DNA of 39,105 nucleotides from the NCBI GenBank assembly GCA_902796545.1, contig CADBPF010000010.1, forward strand, positions 1-39,105. The letters are read 5' to 3'. Both the position numbers and the translations under genes were made by a program. Source of the DNA: an uncultured Ruminococcus sp. GTDB lineage: Bacteria > Bacillota > Clostridia > Oscillospirales > SIG627. Of this stretch, positions 33,107 through 39,105 are shown piece by piece. The notes under the pieces are model-generated. The model made no database searches. It saw nothing but the letters and a program-made list of their open reading frames with translations, and was not told where the DNA came from. Each line of letters starts with the position of its first letter. Positions within the stretch are counted from its first letter, which is position 1.

Positions 33107-35223
33107 CAGATATCCGCCAGGGCGAGATATTCGTGCCCGTGCTCCTCGATATACTTTTTGCGGCCGATCAGATCGTCCCCGAGCAGGATATTGAACAGCT
33201 CGTAGGTCTTCCGCTCGTCCTCCGGCAGGATGCGCACGAGTCTGCGCGTGGCGGGGTTCATCGTGGTGCGCCACATCATATCCGGCTCGTTTTCGCCCAG
33301 CCCCTTGGAGCGCTGGATCGTATATTTCTGGTCCTCGAGCGTTTCCAGGATCTCCGCTTTTTCGCTTTCGTTATAGGCAAACAGCGTGTCGGTCTTGGTG
33401 TTGATCTCGTAAAGCGGGCTTTCCGCGATATACACGCGCCCCTCGCGGATCAGGCTCGGGAGCAGGCGGTAGAACATAGTCAAGATCAGCGTGCGGATCT
33501 GGAAGCCGTCCACGTCCGCGTCGGTGCAGAGGATGATCTTGCTCCATTTCAGATCCTCCGGCTTGAAATCGGTAAACTCGCGATTGGATTTGGTATGGAT
33601 CTCCACGCCGCAGCCGATCACGCGCAAGAGATCCACGATGATCTCGCTTTTGAAGATCTTGTCGTAGCCGGTTTTCAGGCAGTTGAGCGTTTTGCCGCGC
33701 ACGGGGATGATCGCCTGGAATTCCGCGTCGCGCCCGAGTTTGCAGCTGGTGAGCGCGCTGTCGCCCTCGACGATGAAGAGCTCCCTTCTCTGCGGGTCGC
33801 GCGAGCGGCAGCCGGCGAATTTTTCCACGCGGTTGGAAATATCCAGCGTGGCGCTCAATTTTTTCTTGATATTGATGCGCGCGTTTTCGGCGCTCTCGCG
33901 GCTGCGCTTATTGACCATGACCTGCGTTGCGATGCGCTCCGCGTCCGCCGGGTGCTCGGCAAAATAGACCTCTAAATTGTGCAAAAAGAACTCGGTCATC
34001 GCCTCGGCGATGAAGGGGTTGGTCACGCTCTTTTTGGTCTGATGCTCAAAGGAAATATAGGTGGAAAAACAGTTCGTGACCAAAATCAGGCAGTCTTCCA
34101 CGTCCTGATAGGTGATCTTCTGCTCGGTCTTATTATATTTATTGTTCGATTTGAGATAATTGTCGATCGCGCGGGTAAAGGCGCTCTTGACCGCCTTTTC
34201 CGGCGCGCCGCCGTGCTCCAGGTTCGACGAATTGTGATAGTATTCAACAAAGCTCTTCGCGTTGGAAAAACACAGAGCGGAAGAGATATAAAGCTCGTAT
34301 TCCGGCTGATCCTCGCGGTCGCGGCCGCGGCGCTCCGTTTCCCAGAACACGGGTAAGGTAAGCGTTTTGCCCGCGCGTTTTTTCTTCTTTTTGCCTTTTT
34401 CGCCATCGAACTCGTCGTCTTCCTCGCCCGATTCCGCGGCGATCTGCTCATCCAGTTCCGCCTCTTCCTGCGCGGCTTTTTCGGCTTCCTCGTCCTCTGC
34501 GTCAAGATCGCCCGCGATCTCTTTGACGTAATCCAAAATGCCGTTCTGGTAAAAGAAGCTCGCCGTTTCGTTCTTCGATCCGACCACTTCCCATTCCAGA
34601 TTCAAGGTCAGCCCCGCGTTCACGACCGCCTGGCGCTTCAAGATCTCGAGATAGTATTCTTTTGGGATCGCGATATCGGTAAAGACCTCTAAATCCGGTT
34701 TCCAGCGGATCACGGTGCCGGTGCGGCGGTGCGGGAAGGGCTTGACGGAAAGCTTCGACGCCGGATTGCCCTTTTTGAACTCGATATGCGACTCGTTGCC
34801 GCCGGAATAGACGGTCACGTTCATATATTCCGAGCTGTACTGCGTGGCGCAGGCGCCGAGCCCGTTGAGCCCGAGCGAAAAGCGATAGGTGCCGCCGGAG
34901 CGGTTATCGTACTTACTGCCCGCGTACAATTCGCAGAATACGAGCTCCCAGTTATAGCGTTTTTCCTTTTCGTTATAACCGAGCGGGATGCCGCGCCCGA
35001 AATCCTCCACCTCGATCGAGTGATCCGCGAACACGCGCACGTTGATCACCTTGCCGAAGCCCTCGCGGGATTCGTCGATGGAGTTGGACAAGATCTCGAA
35101 AAACGCCTGCTCGCAGCCCTCCAGCCCGTCGGACCCGAGCATGACGCCCGGACGCTTGCGGACCCGGTCCGCGCCCTTTAATTGCTGGATGCTTTGCTCG
35201 TTATACGCCGCACGTTCTGCCAT
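33106..35223 (-). CDS. Divergent type IIA DNA topoisomerase subunit B (ParE/GyrB-like)
   Basis: 705 residues. ATP-driven strand passage partner of the A subunit. GHKL ATPase: NSIDES (with the general-base Glu region one helix earlier), DFGRGIPLG, and LGLNGLGACATQ in place of the usual GGLHGVGxSVVN. QTK loop: FEHQTKKS. TOPRIM: VEGDSALTSCK instead of EGDSAGGSAK, and TDADVDGFQIRT instead of TDADVDGAHIRT; the metal acids are kept. QRSKGLGE is near the C-terminus. An acidic-then-basic insert occupies about residues 238-286. The ATG at 35223 is chosen over a TTG at 35262, which lies inside the upstream terminator. It has no visible promoter of its own and is coupled to the YigZ-type gene. Confidence 0.88.
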   Translation of the reverse strand: MAERAAYNEQSIQQLKGADRVRKRPGVMLGSDGLEGCEQAFFEILSNSIDESREGFGKVINVRVFADHSIEVEDFGRGIPLGYNEKEKRYNWELVFCELYAGSKYDNRSGGTYRFSLGLNGLGACATQYSSEYMNVTVYSGGNESHIEFKKGNPASKLSVKPFPHRRTGTVIRWKPDLEVFTDIAIPKEYYLEILKRQAVVNAGLTLNLEWEVVGSKNETASFFYQNGILDYVKEIAGDLDAEDEEAEKAAQEEAELDEQIAAESGEEDDEFDGEKGKKKKKRAGKTLTLPVFWETERRGRDREDQPEYELYISSALCFSNAKSFVEYYHNSSNLEHGGAPEKAVKSAFTRAIDNYLKSNNKYNKTEQKITYQDVEDCLILVTNCFSTYISFEHQTKKSVTNPFIAEAMTEFFLHNLEVYFAEHPADAERIATQVMVNKRSRESAENARINIKKKLSATLDISNRVEKFAGCRSRDPQRRELFIVEGDSALTSCKLGRDAEFQAIIPVRGKTLNCLKTGYDKIFKSEIIVDLLRVIGCGVEIHTKSNREFTDFKPEDLKWSKIILCTDADVDGFQIRTLILTMFYRLLPSLIREGRVYIAESPLYEINTKTDTLFAYNESEKAEILETLEDQKYTIQRSKGLGENEPDMMWRTTMNPATRRLVRILPEDERKTYELFNILLGDDLIGRKKYIEEHGHEYLALADI

Positions 35224-35251
35224 GAGATACGGTTTCTCCTTCGTGTTTTCA

Positions 35252-35279
35252 AAAAAAGGCAACTTGCGTTGCCTTTTTT
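35252..35279 (-). terminator. Intrinsic terminator of serC-serA-fba, just ahead of the topoisomerase B gene
   Basis: A perfect 12-bp stem (35252-35263 with 35268-35279), 4-nt loop, T-rich arm on the minus strand. It ends about 28 nt before the next ATG. Confidence 0.88.
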
Positions 35280-35286
35280 CTTTCCG

Positions 35287-36216
35287 TTACGCTTTGTTTT
35301 CGCTGCCCAATACCGTGGTGATCTTATGCTTCACAAGGTCGCGCACGTTATTGCGCGCTTCGGCAAGATAGGTGCGCGGATCGAATACGGAAGGATCGTC
35401 GGTCAACACCTTGCGCACGCCCGCGGTGAATGCCAAGCGGATATCGGAATCGATATTGATCTTGCAGACCGCCATGGTCGCCGCTTTTCTTAACATATCC
35501 TCCGGAACGCCCATCGCGCCGCCCAAGGCGCCGCCGTTTGCGTTGATGATATCGACGTATTCCTTGGAAACGCTGGACGCGCCGTGGAGCACGATCGGGA
35601 ATTCCGGCAGTCTGCGGCCGACTTCTTCCAGAATATCGAAACGCAGTTTCGGCTCGGATTTGAACTTATAGGCGCCGTGGCTCGTGCCGATGGCGATGGC
35701 AAGCGAATCCACGCCCGTGCGGGTCACGAATTCCTCGACCTCGTTGGGATCAGTGTAAAGCGCGTCTTCGGCGGAAACTTTCACGTCGTCCTCCACGCCC
35801 GCGAGCTTGCCGAGTTCGCCTTCCACGGTGATGCCGCGCTCGTGCGCGTATTCACAGACCTTTTTGGTCACGGCGATATTGTCCTCGAAGGAAAAACGGC
35901 TGCCGTCGATCATCACGGAGGTGAACCCGTCGTCGATGCAGGCTTTGCAGATCTCGAAATCCGCGCCGTGGTCGAGATGCAGGGCAAATTCGATCTTGGA
36001 ATCCAGTTCCGCCGCGCGGGCAAGCGCTTTCAGATATTCGCTTTTCGCGTATTTTCTCGCGCCCGCGGAGACCTGCAGGATCACCGGGCTGTTGAGTTCG
36101 CCCGCTGCTTCCGCGATCGCCTGGATGATCTCCATGTTATTGATGTTGAAGGCGCCGATGGCGTATCCGCCGGCGTAGGCTTTTTTGAACATTTCTTTGG
36201 TGTTGACAAGTGCCAT
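35287..36216 (-). CDS. fba: Class II fructose-1,6-bisphosphate aldolase
   Basis: 309 residues. Zinc-dependent cleavage of fructose-1,6-bisphosphate in glycolysis and its reverse in gluconeogenesis. ALHLDHGAD gives catalytic D82 and zinc ligand H83; further zinc or phosphate-loop segments are SHGAYKF, LHGASSV and NIDSDIRLAFT. Full length. GGGGAA precedes the ATG. Third gene after serC and serA (30 nt gap), so glycolysis and serine synthesis share a transcript here. A tagatose-bisphosphate aldolase role is possible but less likely. Confidence 0.94.
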   Translation of the reverse strand: MALVNTKEMFKKAYAGGYAIGAFNINNMEIIQAIAEAAGELNSPVILQVSAGARKYAKSEYLKALARAAELDSKIEFALHLDHGADFEICKACIDDGFTSVMIDGSRFSFEDNIAVTKKVCEYAHERGITVEGELGKLAGVEDDVKVSAEDALYTDPNEVEEFVTRTGVDSLAIAIGTSHGAYKFKSEPKLRFDILEEVGRRLPEFPIVLHGASSVSKEYVDIINANGGALGGAMGVPEDMLRKAATMAVCKINIDSDIRLAFTAGVRKVLTDDPSVFDPRTYLAEARNNVRDLVKHKITTVLGSENKA

Positions 36217-36246
36217 AATCGTTCCCCTTTTTATCCTTGAATATTT

Positions 36247-37377
36247 TTACAAGCAAATCACGCGTTTGATCGCGCTGTCGGCAAATTTGAGTTCCACGGC
36301 GCTTTCCAGGTCCGCAAGATAATACGCGACGCCTTTTTTCTGCGCCTGCTTCGACTGGAGCACTTTCGCGCCCGCGTTGGACAAAAGCGCGTCGAAATCG
36401 AGTGCTTCGGTTGCAATGATCGCCACGCGCGCGTTTCCTTGGCGCTCCATGGACAGATTCGGCAGATTGACGGAATTTTTCACGTTGCCGTTTTCGAGAT
36501 AATCCTTGAGTTCGCGCGCCGCCATGACCGCGCAGTTATCCTCGCTTTCCGGAGTGGAGGCGCCCAGATGCGGGATCGCGATCACGCCGGGCTTGCCCAA
36601 AACGGCCGCGGTCGGAAAATCGGTCACGTAAGCGGCGACCTTGCCGCTTTCCAGCGCCGGGATCAGCTCCTCGGCACACGCGAGATCCGCGCGGGAAAGA
36701 TTCAAGATGCGCACGCCGTCGCGCATTTTGGCGATATTTGCCTTGCCGATGATGCCGCGGTTTTCCGGCGTGGACGGAATGTGATAGGTGATATAGTCGC
36801 ACAAGGGATACAATTCGTCGAGCGTGTCCGCGCGGCACACGTTTTCATCAAATTCCTTTGCCGCTTCGTCGGACAAAAACGGATCGTAGCCGACGACCTT
36901 CATGCCGAGCGCGACGGCGGCTTTGGTGACTTTTCTGCCGATCGCGCCGCCGAAGCCGACCACGCCCAAGGTCTTGCCCGCGATCTCCGGGCCGACGAAG
37001 GCGCTCTTGCCTTTTTCCACGGCGGCGGGCACGTCGTCGGAAAGCGTGTTCGCCCAAAGGATCCCGTCCACGATCTTGCGCGAGGCAAGCAGCAGCGCGC
37101 AGACGGCGAGCTCCTTGACCGCGTTCGCGTTCGCGCCCGGGGTGTTGAACACGCACACTCCCTCTTCGGTGCAACGGTCGATCGGGATATTGTTCACGCC
37201 GGCGCCCGCGCGAGCGATGGCGCGCAGCGAGGCCGGAAAGACCTCGTCGTGCAAAGCGGCGCTGCGCACGAGGATCGCGTCGTAATCCGCGACCTGCTCG
37301 GACGCCTGATACCGTTCGGCGGGCAGTTCCCTCAAGCCCACCTTGGCGATCTTATTATACAATTTGACCTGATACAT
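36247..37377 (-). CDS. serA: D-3-phosphoglycerate dehydrogenase
   Basis: 376 residues. Oxidises 3-phosphoglycerate with NAD+ in the first step of serine synthesis. The N-terminal substrate domain is followed by a Rossmann domain with GVVGFGGAIGRKV and the acid at the end of the second strand (GYDPF). Catalytic Arg is in LNLSRADL and the His in IPHLGASTPES. The C-terminal ~70 residues look like a reduced ACT domain (RVAIIATEALDFDALL onward), so serine feedback is possible but not sure. GAGGGATC lies ahead of the ATG. It starts 17 nt after serC. Confidence 0.95.
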   Translation of the reverse strand: MYQVKLYNKIAKVGLRELPAERYQASEQVADYDAILVRSAALHDEVFPASLRAIARAGAGVNNIPIDRCTEEGVCVFNTPGANANAVKELAVCALLLASRKIVDGILWANTLSDDVPAAVEKGKSAFVGPEIAGKTLGVVGFGGAIGRKVTKAAVALGMKVVGYDPFLSDEAAKEFDENVCRADTLDELYPLCDYITYHIPSTPENRGIIGKANIAKMRDGVRILNLSRADLACAEELIPALESGKVAAYVTDFPTAAVLGKPGVIAIPHLGASTPESEDNCAVMAARELKDYLENGNVKNSVNLPNLSMERQGNARVAIIATEALDFDALLSNAGAKVLQSKQAQKKGVAYYLADLESAVELKFADSAIKRVICL

Positions 37378-37394
37378 GATGATCCCTCAAACGT

Positions 37395-38477
37395 TTACGC
37401 GTTTTCTTTGGCGAATTTTTGCATGAAGTCCACGAGCTTCTCCACGCCCTCGATCGGCATGGCGTTGTAGATCGAGGCGCGCATCCCGCCGACGGAGCGG
37501 TGGCCTTTCAGGCTCAAAAGCCCTTCCTTTGCCGCCTCGGCGCAGAAAAGCTTGTCCTTTTCCTCGTCGCCGGTGACGAAGGTCACGTTCATCATGGAGC
37601 GGCAGGACTTGTCCGCTTTCGCTTTGTAAAAGCTCTGGCTGTCGAGATAATCGTACAAAAGCGCGGCTTTTTTCTCGTTGATCGCTTTGCGCGCCGAAAG
37701 CCCGCCGGTCGATAAGAGCCAGTCGAACACGAGCCCCGCGATATAGATCGCGTAGCACGGCGGCGTGTTATACATGGAATTATTATCCGCCATGGTCTGA
37801 TAGTCGAGCATCACGGGCGTGCAGGGCAGCGACGCGCCGAGAAGATCCTCGCGCACGATCACGACGGTCAGCCCCGCGGGCGCCATGTTCTTCTGCGCGC
37901 CGGCGTAGATCACGCCGAATTTCGATACGTCCACCGGCTCGGACAGGATGCAGGACGACAGATCCGCGACGAGCGGAACGTCGCCCGTGTCCGGGATATA
38001 CGGGTATTTCGTGCCGAAGATCGTATTGTTGAAGCAGATATGCGCGTACGACGCGTCGGCGCTGAAATCCCCGCGCTTGACCTCGGGGATCTTGGAAAAG
38101 CCGTTATCCTCCCCCGACGCGACCAAGCGGATATCGCCGTACTTCTGCGCTTCTTTATAGGCTTTTTTGGAAAACTGACCGGAAACGATATAATCCGCTT
38201 TGCCGGTCTTGCCGATCAGATTCAGCGGCACCGCCGCAAACTGGGTGGAGGCGCCGCCCTGCAAAAACAGGATCTTATAGTTGTCCGGGATCTGCATGAG
38301 TTCGCGCAAGGACGCAAACGCGGCGGTGATGATCGCGTCGTACTGCTTGCTGCGATGGCTCATCTCCATCACGGACATCCCGGAGCCCTGATAATCCGTC
38401 ATCTCGCGCGCCGCCTGCTCGAGGACGGGCAGAGGCAGCATGGACGGACCGGCGGAAAAATTATAAACGCGTGCCAA
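37395..38477 (-). CDS. serC: Phosphoserine aminotransferase
   Basis: 360 residues. Converts 3-phosphohydroxypyruvate and glutamate to phosphoserine; PLP-dependent. Landmarks: YNFSAGPSMLP at the N-terminus, SHRSKQYD, FLQGGASTQFA, and YAGAQKNMAPAG with the PLP lysine. The initiator is TTG at 38477 with AAGGAG about 10 nt upstream; no ATG or GTG fits the conserved N-terminus. A different-frame ATG right behind the AAGGAG opens only an 8-codon frame. First gene of serC-serA-fba. Phosphoserine phosphatase is not in the window. Confidence 0.96.
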   Translation of the reverse strand: MARVYNFSAGPSMLPLPVLEQAAREMTDYQGSGMSVMEMSHRSKQYDAIITAAFASLRELMQIPDNYKILFLQGGASTQFAAVPLNLIGKTGKADYIVSGQFSKKAYKEAQKYGDIRLVASGEDNGFSKIPEVKRGDFSADASYAHICFNNTIFGTKYPYIPDTGDVPLVADLSSCILSEPVDVSKFGVIYAGAQKNMAPAGLTVVIVREDLLGASLPCTPVMLDYQTMADNNSMYNTPPCYAIYIAGLVFDWLLSTGGLSARKAINEKKAALLYDYLDSQSFYKAKADKSCRSMMNVTFVTGDEEKDKLFCAEAAKEGLLSLKGHRSVGGMRASIYNAMPIEGVEKLVDFMQKFAKENA

Positions 38478-38514
38478 AAAAGAACATCTCCTTATTGTAA
38501 ATTCAATTTGTTAT

Positions 38515-38543
38515 ATCTTATACTTTTTTTCGGATTTCGTCAA
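38515..38543 (-). promoter_or_regulatory. Sigma-A promoter of serC-serA-fba
   Basis: Minus strand TTGACG (38543-38538), 17 nt, TAAGAT (38520-38515). A second TATAAC-like hexamer lies just downstream, so the exact -10 is uncertain. Confidence 0.65.
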
Positions 38544-38566
38544 GTCCAAAGCCGAAGAAACGTCGA

Positions 38567-38618
38567 TTTGCCACAAAAGAAAAACGGCAAACCGGATTTC
38601 TTTGCCGAATGTGGCGAA
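38567..38618. repeat. Nested dyad between the serC and tRNA promoters
   Basis: Inner arms CGGCAAA (38585-38591) and TTTGCCG (38601-38607); outer arms TTTGCCAC (38567-38574) and GTGGCGAA (38611-38618, one mismatch). It lies upstream of both divergent promoters and is not transcribed from either. Confidence 0.4.
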
Positions 38619-38634
38619 GATCAGCGGAAAACAC

Positions 38635-38663
38635 TTGATTTTTTCGCCCGCCGTCCGTATAAT
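38635..38663 (+). promoter_or_regulatory. Sigma-A promoter of the tRNA-Arg gene
   Basis: TTGATT (38635-38640), 17 nt, TATAAT (38658-38663). The start would be about 6 nt before the mature tRNA 5' end, so almost no leader. Confidence 0.88.
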
Positions 38664-38675
38664 GAGACCGTACCC

Positions 38676-38752
38676 GCCCTCGTAGCCCAGCTGTATAGAG
38701 CGACCGCCTCCTAAGCGGTAGGCCGGCGGTTAGAATCCGCCCGGGGGCGCCA
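38676..38752 (+). tRNA. tRNA-Arg(CCU) with encoded CCA and an altered elbow pair
   Basis: A full cloverleaf: acceptor 38676-38682 with 38742-38748 (one G-T pair), D arm 38685-38701, anticodon stem 38703-38707 with 38715-38719, loop CTCCTAA with anticodon CCT at 38710-38712 (reads AGG), variable loop AGGCC, T stem 38725-38729 with 38737-38741, discriminator G38749, CCA 38750-38752. Odd points: the D loop has G18-T19 instead of G18-G19, the T loop is TTAGAAT instead of TTCGAAT (A56), and C12 faces A23 as a mismatch in the D stem. T19 and A56 restore a Watson-Crick elbow pair. The strong promoter and terminator argue that it is functional. Confidence 0.92.
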
Positions 38753-38793
38753 TGAAAGAACCCTGATTTGTCTATCAAATCAGGGTTCTTTCA
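38753..38793 (+). terminator. Terminator hairpin of the tRNA-Arg gene
   Basis: A perfect 18-bp stem (38753-38770 with 38776-38793), 5-nt loop, starting on the base after CCA. Only a short T-run ends the stem, so it may also be the 3' processing hairpin. Confidence 0.8.
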
Positions 38794-38966
38794 GTTCTAT
38801 TCGCCTGCGGCGAGTGATATTGGGCTTCGCCCAGTTATATTCGCTTCGCGAGTGATATTGCGCTTCGCGCAGTTAAAAGGAGAATAGAATATCACTTCTC
38901 GCGTCAGCGAGAAATATAACTGTCCCGAAGGGACAATATAACTGCCGCCATAGCGGCAATATAACT
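38793..38966. repeat. 'Fishbone' element: seven unrelated small hairpins joined by complementary 9-nt linkers
   Basis: Left-half linkers: AGTTCTATT (38793), AGTGATATT (38813), AGTTATATT (38833), AGTGATATT (38851). Right-half linkers: AATATCACT (38888), AATATAACT (38913), AATATAACT (38935), AATATAACT (38958). Hairpins between them are at 38802-38812, 38822-38832, 38842-38850, 38860-38870, 38897-38912, 38922-38934 and 38944-38957, each with a different stem sequence. Right linkers are reverse complements of left ones in nested order, two pairs perfect and two with one mismatch. The centre (38871-38887) is A/G-rich. There is no coding potential. This stretch and what follows it make up the window's only gene-free region over 300 bases. 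Confidence 0.85.
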
Positions 38967-38993
38967 TGAAAAAACACATTTATATGTTAAAAT
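38966..38993 (+). promoter_or_regulatory. Putative promoter reading out of the window
   Basis: TTGAAA (38966-38971), 16 nt, TAAAAT (38988-38993). It starts on the last base of the fishbone element. No complete gene is visible behind it before the window ends; an ATG at 39100 has AAAGGAG 16 nt upstream, which is too far for a normal start. Confidence 0.5.
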
Positions 38994-39010
38994 GAATTGT
39001 GAAAAGATCT

Positions 39011-39076
39011 CAACAAATCGGGATTTGTCTTGTGGGGAGTAACTTTGAAGTTTCCGAAGCAACATATCGGGATTTG
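39011..39076. repeat. 17-bp direct repeat, 49-nt period
   Basis: CAACAAATCGGGATTTG (39011-39027) and CAACATATCGGGATTTG (39060-39076) differ at one base. A GGAGTA and a TGAA follow each copy at similar but not equal distances. The copies are transcribed from the promoter above. The rest is cut off by the window end. Confidence 0.7.
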
Positions 39077-39105
39077 AAAGGAGTACTGAAACTTTTAACA
39101 TGAAA

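Noticed and set aside
33107-33274. N-terminal extension of the YigZ-type protein
   Set aside because: It lies inside the conserved C-terminus of the topoisomerase B subunit; the TGATG junction supplies the real start.
38676-38752. tRNA pseudogene
   Set aside because: Despite three unusual positions, the promoter, all stems except one D-stem pair, the CCA and the terminator are intact, and two of the changes compensate each other.
38793-38966. CRISPR array
   Set aside because: The repeated linkers are only 9 nt, invert in the second half, and the segments between them are all self-complementary, unlike spacers. No cas genes are visible.
38797-39101. Two small minus-strand ORFs of 60-65 residues
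   Set aside because: They translate through the hairpin element, lack ribosome-binding sites and have compositions dictated by the repeats.
39011-39105. Beginning of a CRISPR array (a repeat ending in GAAAC)
   Set aside because: Only one copy ends in GAAAC; the two direct repeats match over 17 bp only and then diverge, so a true array cannot be supported from this window.

Overview
The window is a chromosomal segment of a GC-rich member of the Bacillota, most likely an uncultured Clostridia lineage. The evidence is gene order (yybS-gdpP-rplI-dnaB running into tilS-hpt-ftsH), strong AAGGAG ribosome-binding sites, sigma-A promoters with 17-bp spacers, intrinsic terminators at most transcription-unit ends, and an anaerobe-type flavodiiron protein. 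Genus or order cannot be read from sequence alone. Nearly all of it is dense core genome. Only the last 350 bases look like accessory DNA.

Layout. 1-5.8 kb: galactoside use. A 5'-truncated alpha-galactosidase is translationally coupled to a GT-B-like protein, and converges on an ABC exporter/galactokinase pair. 5.9-8.6 kb: a membrane diguanylate cyclase and a flavodiiron protein, each with its own promoter. 8.6-13.9 kb: a surface/regulatory module. A VTC-type polyphosphate polymerase-like protein, a DUF4956 membrane protein and a membrane-anchored beta-helix carbohydrate-binding protein form one operon, next to an OmpR-type two-component system. Both operons carry the same direct-repeat box at the same distance from the -10, so the regulator probably controls itself and the surface operon. 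13.9-24 kb: one long operon, yybS-gdpP-rplI-dnaB-tilS-hpt-ftsH-HAD phosphatase-PQ-loop protein, with a promoter set between the arms of an inverted repeat. 24-27.9 kb: rpmE, hflX and a divergent type IIA topoisomerase A subunit. 28-33.1 kb: citrate synthase, a membrane protein, asnA, a small ORF, a YihY-type protein and a YigZ-type protein. 33.1-38.5 kb: the matching divergent topoisomerase B subunit and a serC-serA-fba operon.

End of window. A tRNA-Arg(CCU) gene has a strong promoter and terminator but an unusual core: T19 and A56 replace the near-universal G19-C56 tertiary pair, as a compensating swap. Directly after its terminator lies a 174-nt 'fishbone' element of seven different small hairpins separated by 9-nt linkers. 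The linkers are complementary between the two halves, so the whole element can fold as a nested tree. A promoter and a 49-nt-spaced direct repeat follow and run out of the window.

The most notable points are the fishbone element, the covarying tRNA core, the shared operator that links the two-component system to the polyphosphate-polymerase-like/beta-helix operon, and the split, motif-divergent second topoisomerase.
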